Source: Symbiodinium natans (taxonomy: Eukaryota > Sar > Dinophyceae > Suessiales > Symbiodiniaceae). Taken from it: a DNA stretch of 64,000 nt. The stretch covers positions 64,001 to 128,000 of the forward strand of contig CAJNDS010002152.1 of NCBI GenBank assembly GCA_905221605.1, in the 5' to 3' direction. Every line of letters starts with the position of its first letter. Positions within the stretch are counted from its first letter, which is position 1. The translations under genes and the position numbers were made by a program. Shown here piece after piece: positions 13,077 to 27,100 of this stretch. The notes below the pieces were generated by a model. The model worked only from the letters and a program-made list of their open reading frames with translations, was not told the DNA's origin and ran no database searches.

Positions 13077-14145
13077 TCTCCTGGCTCGCCTGACACAGCT
13101 CTCTGCATACCTTCCGCAGGTTGCTCCTCGTCCTGCATCAGGACTGGCGTGTGCAAGTGTGCGTGCAAGACTCTGAGCATCAAAAGACAGACTTTACCAA
13201 GCGTCCTTTCCTACAGCACAGTCCTGCAGACCGACTGGAGCAAGAATGAGCAAAAATCCCCACAGTTACCATCCTTGTGTGAGATGATGGACCCGGCTAC
13301 CTCTCGATCCAAGACCTCGGCAAAATCATCAGCATGTCCGGTTGTGCTCATGGGGAGAGCAAGCAGCAATCTTCAGGAAATCATGGGTGAGCTCCACATA
13401 GAACCGCCAAGGCATCAGCACAACCGTCATCTGCTGAAAGCCTCGGCCGTCAAGGGTCTTCAGACATGTTCGAAGAGGCCCTCACTCCAACCATGAGAAT
13501 CTGCCCAGCTTCCACATAGCATTGAGCGATATGAGAAGAGTGCTACGAAAGCTTGGGGCTGGGTATGACAGGTCTCAAAAGGGCGAGAGCTGCTCCACGG
13601 TCAACGCACTATCGTGTTCACACGTTTATCTGTTGAGTCTTTTGGTGGTGTGGTCTAGCTCAAGAACTATGAATGGGGCCTTTCCGGGAGTTCGCTCTCC
13701 TCTAGGCGTTAGCAGGGTCTCAAGGTGTTACAGGGAGAGAGCGGTTGACCTGGCATGCAATTCCAAGGGTGTGAACACCGCTATGCCTGTGAACGGTTAG
13801 ACCGAAACATGAGGGCTAGTTCGGGAGGTGAGGGAATCTAACTAGCGCCCCGTTGTTTCATCATGCGAGATGGCAGTCCGAGCGTAGCGTGCATGCAGTA
13901 ATGGAGCAATGCTTGCTGCTTGCGGTGTAAGGTTGAGGCTTCAGATATCCCGACAAGGCTTGATACCCTACCCCCCCCCTTTTCCATCCCTGATACCCCC
14001 CTACGTTTATGCTTCTTGGGGCGCCCCATCCCCTCCCCAGCCACTGAAGCACTGAGCCGGAGGCAAAGCCGAGGAGGCATCATTGATGAGTTTGGCCAGG
14101 TCTGCCTCTCCAGAAACGAGGCTAGTGGCCAGAGGTTAACATAAT

Positions 14146-14246
14146 ATACATATATATATTATAGAATATAGAATTGAATTATATATATATAGATGTATAT
14201 ATATATATATAGAGAAAGAGGAGAGAGAGAGAGAGAGAGAGAGATG
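14146..14246. repeat. TA then GA microsatellite
   Basis: TA-rich repeat (about 14146-14210) followed by (GA)n to about 14243. Confidence 0.92.
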
Positions 14247-17200
14247 TTGACGCCCCCCCCCATATGCTCAGTAAAGTTTCCTTCTCCTGTACCAGCCGGT
14301 CGTACTCCGCTGTAAGTCCTTCATATGGCAAGTCGATGTGGTCAAGGCTTCTGATTCTCATTGTGGGTTGGCAAAGCTGGACAAACCGCATGGGATGCGG
14401 ACGTCATAAGCCTGAAAAAGATTTTCTATTCTACTATCACACCACTTCGCGCTTGGAAGCCCATGTAACCACGCAGCCCATCTGTGTGAGTACTTTACCT
14501 CTACCGAGATTCAACCAGGTAAACCAAAGCTAACAAACATCCAGACCACAAAAGCACAAGTGTCAAAATCGACATGCAGTCGCGCTCGGACAAACACCGC
14601 GTCCTACTCGCGACACTAAAATGACATTGATCCCAACCCACCTAGACGCCCCTCACCAGACAGTGCACCATGGCCTAGAATACCCGGCGTACCCCGCACT
14701 GTGATACGGAGGTACCAGGCCGCAGGGAGAAGTCGAGGACACCATTGGGACGAGGTCAGTATGGTTCGATGAAGTGGGTGTAGGGTGGGGGGGTCACAAG
14801 TCGGATCATAAGCTACAGTCGTACCACAAGTAAGTTAAACCTTAGAGAGGTTTTTTGCACCTGATCAAGGCTCAGAAAGATGACGCACTACCACGCACTG
14901 AGAAGCAAAACCATTCCAAGCAACCTACGACCTACAGGCTTACAAACACTAGTCATCACTAGTCCCTTCCCCTCGCGCGACTCCACACTCAGAGGCGAAG
15001 TCCGACTGCAGCGTGCATTTTCAAGGGCGACGCTTGCACAGCACAGATGAAAAGAAAAAACATGGGAACGGGTGTAGAGGTTAGGGTGGCCTTCCTACAG
15101 GGTACAAAAGAGTAAGCGAGTAGTTGGTCGTCGAAATGTTAGGCTATCTGCTCCCAGACTCCCAACGTAAAGCGTTGATGAGCAAAAACGTACGTGTTTG
15201 TAAGAAAGGTGCAATTGAAGCAGAGCCCGCCCGAGAGATGGCGGAGAGCTCCCGCATGCAGAGCTACATGTGGAAACCACCACATGTGGAATGATGAAGG
15301 ACCGGTCGTGCAAAAAACAGCATGTTTGGGCCATGTCTGAATAAAATCGGGTGCATATTCCAAGTACCAGCTTCAAGTTATGAGCTTCACATGCGTTGGG
15401 CATCATTGGGCTATGCGAAGGCTTCAGCTTCGGTCACTTCCGGGGGAGGGATCGAGGCCAGCTAGTGGCTGACCACACGTGCCTGGATTTGAACGTCGAC
15501 ACATGTCAATAGGTTCAAGATAGCTTTGAGGCTGACGTCTGTCGCTCTGCCGTCCTGCCAAGTGCTGATAAAACAGATCGGTGTCCATCCGGCCGCTTTG
15601 CATAAAGCCGACGACCGGTCCACTGGTAGCTTGAGCCAGCTGAGTCACGGTTGAACACAATGAGCTTGGCGCTTGGATTAAACTTGGAGCAAACTGCATC
15701 ATGCCGCTGATCTCCCGACTCTCAACCATTGGACACCCTTGGATTCTACAGCGACATGAACCAGCGCATGCAGCGGCTTGGTTCCGCGCTGCTGGTGCCA
15801 CGTGACATGCGGCAGTACATCAAGCCGATCATGAGCGCGTTCTGTATCTGTGCAAGTGGGGTCCAGTGGAGGACATGGCAACGGCAAGCAAGCGCTGCCG
15901 TGATGGACAGACAGGGCTGCCTGCATGGTCAGCGTGTGGAGGTAAACGATCCCAACACCGCTGACGCAGCCGTGCCTGTGCTTATAACTCGTGGGGATTT
16001 GCTAGCTGCAGAATGTGGATTGCGCACGATGCCACAGAGCAACTGTTTCGTCTCCACAAGATAACATCTAGGTGTGGGGGACAGCAATGGGTATTAGCAA
16101 GAGGTTTCATATAGGACTGCAAAGTTCGCCTGGCTCCCTTCTGCTTCATGTAAGGTGACCTTGGCATTCGGCGTCTTGCTGCGTCACGGCCCTACGCGCT
16201 ACCTACATCTTTCTGGGTCTTTACTAATGCATACAACGCATCTTTCATTCCTTTGGGCCGTACCCGGGCAGTCCCCATCCGATCGTCATGCCAACCTCAC
16301 AAGCGGCAGCGGCAATGCGGCTGTTGCTGTGTGCGGAGTGGCAAAGCCGCTCGAAGGCATGTCAGTGCCTCCAAACTGAGGTACATGGCATCCAGCAGCG
16401 ACTGTATCCTCGGACTTTCGAAGTCTAAGGCAGGACGGATGACCCCCGCAGAATTGAACCTTGAGTCTGTCTACCCCCCCCCCCCAGCTGCATGGCCTCT
16501 GTCACTCTGACCGTGTTCAATGCGGTCAAGCTTCTTCAAGTCGCAGGACTCGTCGACCATGTAGTATACCCTTGCATTCTGACCACTCTGCTTGCACCCG
16601 TGCCCGCGCAAGCCATGTATGTCACTGCTCACTTTGGGGAGAACCTTCATGCGACGCTGGGTTGTGGCGGGCGTGAAGCACCCTCCTAAACCTGCAGCTC
16701 AAGTTGTAATGCCCACTACTGGTTCAAGTACTCCGACTCTGTATTTCCTTCAAACCAATTTCCTAGAGCTTTAGTCAGGGCAAGCAGGCCGAAAGGAAGG
16801 GAGCTTCCCCACCAGTACTGTAAGGACTGGCAAACTTCCTTCTTCAACACTCGGCGGTCGTCTGCATGCTCCTCTACCCCGGGATCCCTGCAGAGAGAAC
16901 AGCAGGTGCGTGAACAAGTAGCTCGCCTTAGGTGCAACGGGGCAGAGCGGGAAGTCATTCGGACTTGCCAGCCTACCAAAGGGACTTCCGATCTGAGTGA
17001 GTCACGCAGAAGAAGGCAATGATCTTGATAGTGCTGTGGTGGATGACCTCCACGCACAACTTGACCAGCGCGAAGGCACATGCCGTTGCTATGCAGCACC
17101 ATGGCAGTCAAGAAAACAGCAAGCGCACCGAATGGAATGGATCTGCCCAAAAAGCTGACCACCTTGGCTGAGATGCTGCCTGTTTGGTGGGGTCAAACAC

Positions 17201-17729
17201 GCTGCAAAACATGGTCAAGTCTTCGCCCATCAGATTCGTCGTGTGGCAGCTCACTGAGCATGGGCACCCAGTGTGTAGATTGGTTCGTATGCGGCGCACG
17301 TTGATACGCCCTGGCACAAAGACTTGCACTTGAAAGAAATCTGCCTTGAATCCTAGCGTCCCACATCGAGCGAGGCTTGCATGCTGCTAGAGACGGAAGA
17401 TACTTCTCGGTTGTTCAAACTGTCAATCCAAGCATCATTTTCTTTCGGAGGAGCAGCGGTGCAGTGCAAGTACAGTGGCTGGGTGGTATGCAATCAGAAT
17501 CAGAAAGTACATTGCAGGTTCATTGCACCACAGTCAGGCTTAGGTTGTGAAGCAGGAATTGCTGGAAATGAGGTGGCTAAGGAACCGAAAAGGTCCGGTT
17601 CGGATTCGCGCTTGGGTTTCATGTTTGGGAACACTCGGCTTTTCGACGTCTGAAAGGTCTGTCGGACGAGTTCAGCTTCCTGTCGACAAAGTCGTTTCAA
17701 GGCTCAACACACAGGCCCTCTACCATCTA

Positions 17730-17830
17730 GGGGTTTCCGATATTGGGGGCCTTATGTGGGTCCTTGTTATAAGGGGATCCGACTATTTGGGGATCTATAT
17801 TAGGGGTCCCCATAATTTTCGTAAACCCCC
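17730..17830 (+). mobile_element. Miniature inverted-repeat element, copy 2 (full length)
   Basis: 101 bp. The left end GGGGTTTCCGATATTGGGG pairs with the right end AATTTTCGTAAACCCCC as imperfect terminal inverted repeats. Internal blocks GGGTCCTT, AAGGGGATCC, ACTATTTGGGG, CTATATTAGGGGTCCC match the other copies. No target-site duplication is obvious. Confidence 0.8.
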
Positions 17831-17969
17831 ATCCAGGACTTAGAATTCTGGAAGTTCCAGGAGCACAAGAGCTGCTGACTTCCCTGAGACCCTGCACCTG
17901 TGCTCTGGGCAATGGTTCGACCACGTTCAATGAACCTCCTCACCTGCAGGCCAGTGCTGTAGCGATAGG

Positions 17970-18021
17970 TCCCGAAATTGTAGGATCCCCTCATAATAAG
18001 GACCCCCAGTAAGGAATTCAA
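17970..18021 (-). mobile_element. Partial inverted copy of the miniature element
   Basis: On the minus strand the sequence reads GGGGGTCCTTATTATGAGGG and continues with GATCCTACAATTTCGGG, which aligns to the central part of the copy at 17730-17830. It lies in inverse orientation about 140 bp away; both ends are missing. Confidence 0.55.
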
Positions 18022-18928
18022 AATCCAATGTCATGGAAAGTCGTGGACTTCTTGTGCACCAACAACACTTCTCAGCCTGGGTCTCGGGGCCCATGTCCAA
18101 CGGCATTGACATTTGCTGGACCATCTCCATATGCTATAGGCCATGCAATTTGCTTGTGCTGCGGTCTTTGCAGGTTGCTCACACACGCTTGTTGCTGATC
18201 TGCTGCCAACGCGCTTGCATGCTGCGACTCTACTTTAATTGCATGACTTTTGCAAAGGAGGTCACTCGGAAGCCCCCCCCAAACCATACAAAGTATACCT
18301 TGATTTCTTGCACTGTGCCATGTCTGAAGTCCTTTGTCGCTAAGAAAGTCCTTGTGTGTCGATGATGGGCGAAGCGGCGAAACACTCCAAGCATCCAAAA
18401 GCACCGCAGATTTCAAGAGAAGGCCCTCGCTACTTGTAGCACTTTGGACGCCGATGTCACTAATTGCCCACTGGTGGCTTCAAGGTTTTCTGCCTCCACC
18501 GTCTATCGCTTGGGCCACCCGCTTGGTACGCCACACTGTAGGGATATGTAGGGATAAGGCTGAGGGCGTTCCAAATCCCCGCTCCTAGTTGGGTTTAGGT
18601 CGTTCTGCCTTCGCTCTAGTCGACTACCGCAGTCCAACTTGGACCTCAAGAATATCAGTACAGGTTAGAATATCAGTACAGGTTATTGTAGGGGCTTGTA
18701 GTGTTAGGGCTCCGCTCTCACACTCACACAAGGGCAGGCTTTCGGGTTTTCAGGTGTCCGGGCTTGATCAAGTGAACTCCTTCGTTTTTGCAGCTTATAC
18801 TTCGAGAGTTCATACATGGTTTAGAAAGGCCCGAGCTGTCGCTACCTCTCAACTTCACTTAGCAACTCTGCCAGCGAGACCGAAAAAGGAGCCACAAGCC
18901 GGTGTACTCTCCACTAAAAGCTACTACT

Positions 18929-18958
18929 TGTGTGTGTGTGTGTGTGTTTGTTTTTGCA

Positions 18959-19002
<44 letters not shown>

Positions 19003-19050
19003 TTTGTGTGTGTGCGTGTCTTTCTCTCCCTCTCTCTCCCTCTCCTTTTT
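18929..19050. repeat. (GT)n and adjoining CT-rich microsatellite
   Basis: GT runs broken by GTTT units, then a CT-rich segment. Cys/Val-rich plus-strand frames here are repeat translation. Confidence 0.95.
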
Positions 19051-19399
19051 TTGGTCAGCTTTCAAACGGGAACTGGCTGGAATCCCGTCTCGAAGCTTCA
19101 CATGCGGGAGACGCCAGCGGCAAGGAATGACCTGAGCGTCATGCCACTCAGCTACCCGGTTGTTCTTATTGTATATTCTTATGTCTAGGTATTGAAGCCG
19201 CTGCAGAATTCGATCGTTTGGGCCTGTGAGAATGGCTGGCGAGGTCTCGGATCGGGCATTCAGGAAGCCACGGCCTTTCAGCGCATCTCACAGCGCATCT
19301 CACAGGCAGGAAATGGCACGAAGCGGGCTCTGCACCCCGACCTTGTGAGCTCAAGGCGCCAGGGCTGGCGTTGGGCCGCGGCATTGGAACTGTGAAGGG

Positions 19400-22050
19400 C
19401 GATTCGGGATGCTTCTCCTGGCAGAATCGCTGGCATAGTCAAGGAACACCCATGGCAAAACGGAGATCAACTGCAGCCTGTGGAGATTCAGAAGCCTGTC
19501 CTCCCAGCTCTGCGCCTGGTCCTGAAGTTCCTCTGCATCCAGGATGGAGCTGACAATTGTGCTTGGGCGCTTCCTCAGTTTTATCAGAACCCACCCGCTT
19601 GGGAACATGCAGGTAGCCGACAAATGACTTCGAAAAAGCAGGAGCTCTACAATAAGTTGTCAGCTCAGCATCTTGGACACTTTCAGAGCCTTGGGTTATT
19701 CAGCCGTGTGCCCTTTTCAACACTCAGGCAACACCTTAATCTCCCGATCATTCGTGATCAGCTGAGGGCCTCCAAGGCCCAAGGAGGCAGACTGCTTTCG
19801 CCGTCGCCGCCCAAGGTGGGTACGTCCGCTCTTGCCGATCCTTGCCGCAAGCAGGACACCTGCGGACAAACTGACAAAAAGCGCCGGAGACCAATGCTAT
19901 CCACCATGCTATCACCACATGTACACCGCTTCTTGCGATCATTCCTGAGGCTGGCCTGGCCCTGCATGTCCGCTGCGCTATTTCGCAGACTTCTGGCCGC
20001 CTCACCATATGCCAAGGCGCAGTTGTTCAAGCAGCGGGCCAGGAGCCTTCCAGCTCATTTCATTATGATGTGTGTATATACAAACAAATAAATGATAAAT
20101 AGATAAGAATATATATATATATATACATAAATCGCTTTGTATGGTATGCCTTGTCTGGTGTGCACTGATGCCTTGTACGCACGGTCTCGATACACGACAG
20201 GAGGAGGTCCACATCTTTGGCGGCATTCTCCCGTAGCAATCGGGCCTCATTGGCCTCTTCAGTTCCTGGTGATTTCTCTTCAGTTCCCAGGGTTCTCATG
20301 GCACGTGACACTCGGTTCTCTAAGTGAAGCGCGTGCGGCTAGCTCCTCGATCGAGGTTGTCTGCACAGAAGCCGCCTCTAGCATGCCCCCAATAGGAAAT
20401 CCATGGAAGAACAGACTCATGCGCCAAAAACCACTCTATGGCCCATAAAATGACAGGGTGGGTTTCTAGATCATCTTGAAACTTGTCGATGCGTGGACAG
20501 GCGTCACTCGAACTCCAAGAACATCAAGAGCTGGAATAAAATCAGCTTTGACAAACCAACCAGGTCCAACCACGCCACGCTCCCATCCCATGCTGCCTTC
20601 TGAACCTTCAGCTCAGCAGCCGCAATGTCTTTCTCCCCATCTCCCCGCGTGAAGCGAGCAAGGCCCTTCTTCTTTTCCCCAGCTTTCTTCTGGGTCTTCT
20701 CCTTCTGCAAGCAACTTAAGTGTATGATAGCTTAGGACTGCGCAGCTAAGAGGACATGTCGTGGTTTTACTGAGAGGCTCCAGTTCTCGCATGGCGCTCT
20801 GCAAGCCACCGCGGGCTCGATCACGCTTCTGCAAGCACTCGGTCACGGCATTGGAGCAGCTGAGCTCCCTCTCACGAAGATCGTCCAGAGCGGCTTTCTT
20901 CCTGTGTTCTGGTGCTTTCTGCTCCATTGCTCAAGTGCACAAGTAGTGCACAGATGTGTACAACTTCTCACTGCGCCTGAGATGGTCTGCGCTGGCCCCT
21001 CGATGAAAAGACTCCTCAGCCGCCAGAGCACAGCCACGAAGCAGCTCACACAACCTAAACGGCAAAGCCAAGGCTCCAAGGGTAGCAACATGCTCTGACT
21101 CATAGCTGAAGCCAACGAGATCAGAACCGCACCCAGGCTCGAGCTAGCATCCTGCCACAGGTGGACGCAAAGTGGCCAACAGCTATTCGGGCTATTCGCT
21201 TCCCTCAGCACTGCTCATCTCAAAAAACCACATGGTCTTCACATCGGTCCAAGAAGGACTGGGAGGCCATCGCAGTCATCTCATCCTCTTGCTTCAAGCA
21301 GGCCGCAAGCGATCTGCGCTCCTGAAGCATGCAAGGCAGTGCAAGAGATGCTTATCATAAATTGAAAGGGATTAGGAAGCTGCAGGGTTGACAATACCTG
21401 AAGCTTGGAAACCCTGCCTTCGGCAGTATGCACGCAGTAGAGCACCGTTGCAGCCTTGAGCCTGCGCAATTGCTGCGTGCTTCTCACGCGGGGCTAAAAT
21501 ACTCTGGTTAGCTCCGAGAAAGCTCTGGCCTGCATCCGTCAAGGCTGCTACCACAGCCTCCGCAACCTGCACGGTGCAGCTGGCCGTCATGAGCTTCTGC
21601 GCCGCGCGGTCGACTTCTACGTCCAGGACCTGGGCTTTTGCAACGATTCCATTGTGATTCTGGGCCACTCTGCATACGAGCCTTGCTGTCCCAGCGCGGA
21701 CGGCTTTCGGCGCTGTTTGGCGAGGTGCCGCGTTCCCGAACCTTGGGATGCTTAGGGCTTCGGAGGAAGCAGCTGCAACCGTGGTGGCTCCAAAAGCAAT
21801 AGTCCTGGCAGCATTGTAGTGCATCCAAAGAGCATCTTGGGATTTGCCCCATTGGGAATGCACGCCGACTGGCGGTTCGAGGCGGGGTGCACCTTGTTCA
21901 TTTTAGTCACTGGAATAGGATTCTGCCTTTCTTCCTGGAACCTGCGGCTCCAACTACGTTGATGCACAGGCTGCAAATCTGAAAGGGATGTACCTGACAA
22001 GCGACGGAGCTCATCCTCACATTGTCTGGCTTCCGAGGTCGAGGTCATCT
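19400..22050 (-). CDS. Predicted coiled-coil protein (multi-exon, unidentified)
   Basis: A series of minus-strand frames reads as charged, helix-forming sequence. About 21960-22045 includes EARQCEDELRRLSG; 21470-21700 includes VLDVEVDRAAQKLM; 20960-21110 includes RGCALAAEESFHRG; 20770-20935 includes HRKKAALDDLRERELS; 20540-20708 is Lys-rich, with KEKTQKKAGEKKKG then EKDIAAAELKVQKA; 20170-20290 includes EANEARLLRENAAKDVDLLL; 19905-20030 includes AYGEAARSLRNSAADMQG; 19480-19580 includes LDAEELQDQAQSWEDRLLNL. Several boundaries show AG|G or GT/GC signals, but exact splice sites were not all settled. I do not recognise a family; a long structural coiled coil is the simplest reading. An acidic frame at about 22800-22960 may be a further 5' exon or another gene. 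Confidence 0.55.
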
Positions 22051-24192
22051 AGATTGTCTTGGCGATTCCGCACGTCCGCAGGCCATGCTAACGAATTTCT
22101 CGGCAACTTGGGGGCACTCCCTAGTGATCCAGTGCTGGCAAAGGAAACTTGGTGTCATGGAGCGCGACTGAACAGGCTTCTGTGTGTGCGCGCTACCTGC
22201 AATGCTTCACGATGTTACGGCTAAAGGCTACACACAGGCTAAGTGCAATATCCTTACTCTTCCTCCGACCTTCTGGAGTAAAGTTGACTCGTGGTGGCAA
22301 TATGTGGCAATATCAGCTTTGCGGCCGAAGCTGAACTTTGAATGCGAACTCACGTCCTGTTGAAGTTGATGTCATGGTCAAGTTGCAAGCTCCTCCCCAA
22401 CGTCTCCAACGCCAGTTCTGCTCAAGCGCGTGCTGAGAACAGTGCGAGCAGGCACATGCGTTTTAAAACGACGCTGTAAGCTTGGTCTTCTCCCAAGACG
22501 AAAACCTGCTGATCATCGAATCTACGATGCAGAACAGTTCGCTCAGAGAGATTGACAAAAGGGGCGGATATTCCCCGGAGCCTTGCCATCAGCTTGAGAC
22601 TGGCTTCAGGCTAACACAGGCCGTCGGGCAAATCCTGGGACCTTTCAGGCACAAAACCTACCTCGCAACAAGGGCACCGTCCATTCTGAATGGGAACAGG
22701 CCAACTCCACGCTCAGTTCAGCATATCAGCAGCATCCTCCTCGCTTATAAGCACGCATGGAATCAGCATGGACTAGGTGGTTCAAGGCCTAACTGAAGGA
22801 TCCTCGCCCCTCGTAGGACAAATAGAAACTCTGTCCTCCTCTTCGAGCTCTTCGATGACCAAACTCAGTTCACCATCTGCACCCTCTGCGGGTTCTGCCT
22901 GCCAATTTGCCATGCTCTTCAATTTTTTGAAGGCGCAAGTCCAGAGGTGTCGCAATGCGAAACGCGTACCACACGAGCTGAGTTTGGTCCAAAAGCTGCC
23001 CTTCGGAGATGACAGCTGAGCCACAGGTCGGAAAGGTTGGCAGCGGACTAGTGTCATACAAGCGCCGATGTTTCATACTTAAGTGCTGGCTAGGAGCTTC
23101 CCGAGTTTGAAGTTCTTTAAGCCCTCAACCTTTGAGTCGTTGCAGATGGGGCGTGCCTGCACTACTTCCCGCGTCTCCATGTCGAGGATCTCCTCGTTGC
23201 CACCGCAGCTACGCACAGGTTTGTGTTTGAGCACCCAGAACGAAGCCTAACTGACGCATGGTGACAATGAAAGGCGGCACCGAATGCTACTCTTGCTCGT
23301 GTGTTCATTATTGGCCTCTCCGATTTCACTGCTTCACTTGGGTCACGCATTGACTTTATTTTCAATCTCTTAACTCAATGGCTTCTCTCTTGTCACCTTC
23401 TGCTTTTGCCACACACACACACACACACTCGTTCTTTCTGACTTGTTCTTCCACAACTTGAAACCTGCCGCTGGCTCCCAGAGTTGACAAGGACATGGCA
23501 TTCCACTGCCAACATGTTCTTGTGGAAGGCTGGGTGTCGCTTAGGGTCTCTCTACACATACAGAGAAATCAGGCTCAACCATGCTCAACCCATCTAAACA
23601 CAGGGTTCTCCTGAACACGCCGAAAGATCTCGTGGGCTTCCTCTCTCGACCGGCCGACGCACACGCAGCCACACTTGCCAAGCTCGGAGAGAAGAGTGAC
23701 CAAATGGAAGATCGCGCCTTAGTTGGTGCGGAGCGCACGCCACTGCGCCGAAGGGTGCTCAAGCGGCAGCACAGCACGGGCCAGCAGCCTGTCTCCGGAG
23801 CACCTGGTCTTTTGTTCCACTCAATCTCTGTGGAGTGTCCTGAGCTCACATCTCACTGGCCCCTGAACTGCCCGAAATAAAGCGAGAAACATTGGCACAC
23901 CTCTTTACAGTGCCTACAACGACATTCACGTTGTTCCGATATCAAGGACACCATGTCCAGGACCCTTCAGGGCCTACCCCCAGCACTTCTTGAAGTCTCT
24001 CAGGCGCCACAAAACGACTTCAGACATGGATGTTTATGATAAGGACTCTCTGGCAGAACCGTTCTGGGCCGGGTTGCTTTTGGACATATGGTTCCCTTAC
24101 GAAGCGCATTCATTCAAGGGCTTCATTTCTGCATGTTTCATCGTGAAGTACTGCGTCTCTGGGGCTCCAAAGAAACCGATCGACCAAGAGGC

Positions 24193-27100
24193 GCTCGATG
24201 ATGTGAAGCAAGTCCTCAATCACCAAGCCCTTGTAGCTCTTCTTTCCTCAGCAAAGTTCATGCAGGCACTCCATTTCCACACAACGGACCCTTGCAACTC
24301 AGCTGACCCCAAAGCAAGAATAGCACGGAGAAGAAGAAGTCAATATATTTTCTTTTTTCGGGGGGGTCTGGCTTCAATCAGACGGTAAAGCCCGCACAAC
24401 ATCTTGGCCGTGTTGCTCAGTGTGTCTGAGGCCACGTAGAACCTTCGGGGAAGCCAAATCTCGAGCGATTCGAACCGGACACGACTCGTGACACGACCTA
24501 AACCCAAAGCCAAAACTCAAACTCCAAACCCTAAACCATTATGTTGGAGCTGCCAGCCTCGGCTTGCCATCAGTCGCGATGAACTCTGAGGTCTGCTCAT
24601 TCAGCCTGCCCTCACGACACAAGAAGTTCCTGAGGTTGGGAAGCCGGTGTTGACATAGCACTGAAAGGCAGTCATGGCTAGACTGGACATGAGGTAATGC
24701 CAAGCAGCAATGTCATGATTGGGAGTGTAGTGCCACCCATGCGAACATTCACCTCAATCGCCCAGTGCCTGTCAGATTTCGGGAGATCGCAGCTCAAGCT
24801 GTGCGGGAACAGAAAGGCGAACCACAAGTTGCGATCCGATGTGTCGCGAGCAACCAAGGCACTTGTAGCTTCCATCGCGCTGTCGTACGGACACAAAGTC
24901 CACAGCGATGTAGCCGACAACTTGTCGAGTAACAAGCTCCTGCGGAGCAAACTCTTGTACATGAATGCTGATTGACAAGTGGCGTTCGCTGCTATTCAGA
25001 TGCTCTCGATCAACAAGACTTCGGCAGAGCTTGGAATCCTTGCCGATCTTCTGTGTCAACCCAACGAGGTCAGCAGAATACTCTTGCTTGGCAGGGAACG
25101 TGCATCCTGTGCGCGTGCCGCATGAGATTCAGCTGTCAGCACTGCATCGGTGCTGCAAGGAACATCATTAAGGAACATCATCAACCCAGCCGTCAGGATA
25201 TCAGCGACGAGGCAACGCACATGGACTTTAGCAATCCATCCTGTGTAGATCTGCCCGTTCAACATCTGCTCATGGGTCGCTAGAATCCTGGTTGAGCACA
25301 CACACTTCTCAGCACCACTTTCGTTAATTTCATAGTTTAAAAGATTAAAGTGCGCTGATATATATATATATATACATACACATATAACTATATAACTAAC
25401 TAAATCTGCTGCCCTTAGAACCCTTATAGTATATGGCTTCATTCAGTGTGGAGGGGGAAGCTCTCATGCTCGGAGCGTCTCCTCACAGTGCCATCTGCAT
25501 TCAAGAAGGCCTGGCACGAAGGCGATGTCTTGGCGTCCCCTGCACCTGGCTCTTCAAGTGTGGTCAAACCCTAAGCCCTAAAACCCTTTTGCAGCAGGAC
25601 TCCTCAAACCCTTTTTGCCCTAACCCCTGACACGTTGCTATTTGCCCGTGTGGTTTTCTTGAAATTTCCGGTCTGGAGAGAGTGTTCTTCTGTTGAGGGG
25701 CGGGGAGGGGGGGGGGGAGGGGGGGGGGATTGGTTACGACCATTTGACTCTAACCATCCCCAAACCCTGCTATTTACGGCGTTTTTGCCTCTTTGTGCAA
25801 CATGTTGCTGGAGGATGTTTGATGTTCAGCAAAACGGGCGCTGTCACACGTGTTCATGCCGTTTTGCGAACATGCCCAAAACCCTGCTATTTGCGGCGCT
25901 TTTGCCTCTTTGTACAACATGTTGCTGGAGGATGTTTGATGTTCAGCCACACAAGGCACTGTCATAAGCGTTCATGCCATTTTGCGAACATGACCAAAAC
26001 CCTGCTATTTGCGGCATTTTTGCCTCTTTTATACAATGTGCGTCTCATCGAACACAACTACAGCTGGGTCTGGCGCTGGCAATTGGTCCCCAAGCGAACA
26101 TCCTGGATCGCTTGGGGAAGGTGTGCTAAAATGAGTGCCCTAAGTTTGAGTTCCTGGATTTCCTAAAGCACGAATCCCTCAATTTCCACAGCCACACGCA
26201 CGAAGTCCTGTAATTTACAGCGCTTTCCGTGTATGCCCTAAAACGTACAGGCCCGCCACCACACGGTCAGATATCAACGTGTGACCCCCTAACCCTTTTG
26301 CAGCAGGACGCCTCAAACCCTTTTTGCCCTAAACCCTATTGCAGCAGGACTCCTCAAACCCTAAACCCTAAACCCTGAACCACGACTCTCACTACATCAG
26401 CAGACAGGATGCAACAGCATGGACACCTCGCTGGAAGCAAGGGGCCTTCGATGAAGAGCTCACAGATGCCGCCCAGGGTTTGGAACTGCATGTAGTATTT
26501 CTCCCAGTTCAATCCTTCCATTGCAACAACAACCCTTGCTATGCGGCATCCACACAGTGGCCGGGTCCTGGCGCCACGTACTCTAGCGAGTTCTCCAGCC
26601 TATCAGCTTCATGGACATCTCGCGTCAAGCAGCTGAAGACGTTTCTCAAAAGACAACCGATTTTGGCAGCCTCTCGTTAATCGCATCGTGCGCTTTGTCG
26701 TCCGACTCCTGCCGCATCTCTGTAACTTGCCACGCTGGGCTTGTCAAGCAACTACTGATAAGTCCTTCAAGCAGCTGACGAGTTCGGGATCGACACGAAG
26801 GACAGCATTGCCTTCACCACTGAAGGAATCATTCAACTTCACCATCACCTGCACGGCGCGTTCGACGGCAGAACGTCTTCACTGCTTGTTGCAGTCGCTA
26901 CGAATGTTGGCAGCCACTCGTTTGAGTCTCCTTTCTGAGTTTGGTCCAGGGCGAGAACTGCCAACGAACTCACAACTTGCAACAACATGTTCAATGCCTG
27001 AGCCCAATGCATCGTTGTTCATGGGGTCAAGGGCAGTAGAATAATTCAGTATGCAATAATAATATGCGCATATAAAACCACAGCAAAGTAATCACGAAAT

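Larger units (their letters stand above)
10859..19400. other. Gene-poor stretch
   Basis: No gene could be named here. Minus-strand frames that read like isolated exons (about 15.5-15.7 kb, 16.9-17.3 kb with one hydrophobic segment, 18.03-18.13 kb) lack recognisable motifs. A plus-strand frame at 16492-16689 is similarly anonymous. The rest is TTTAGGG tracts, TA/GA/GT microsatellites and one miniature-element copy. Confidence 0.55.

Noticed and set aside
18589-19188. 199-codon plus-strand frame
   Set aside because: A large part is the GT and CT microsatellite; the remainder has no recognisable motif.
24678-24962. Frame break inside the ATP-grasp region read as a pseudogene
   Set aside because: A GT...AG|G intron in phase 2 restores SYK-HWAIEV exactly as the family requires.
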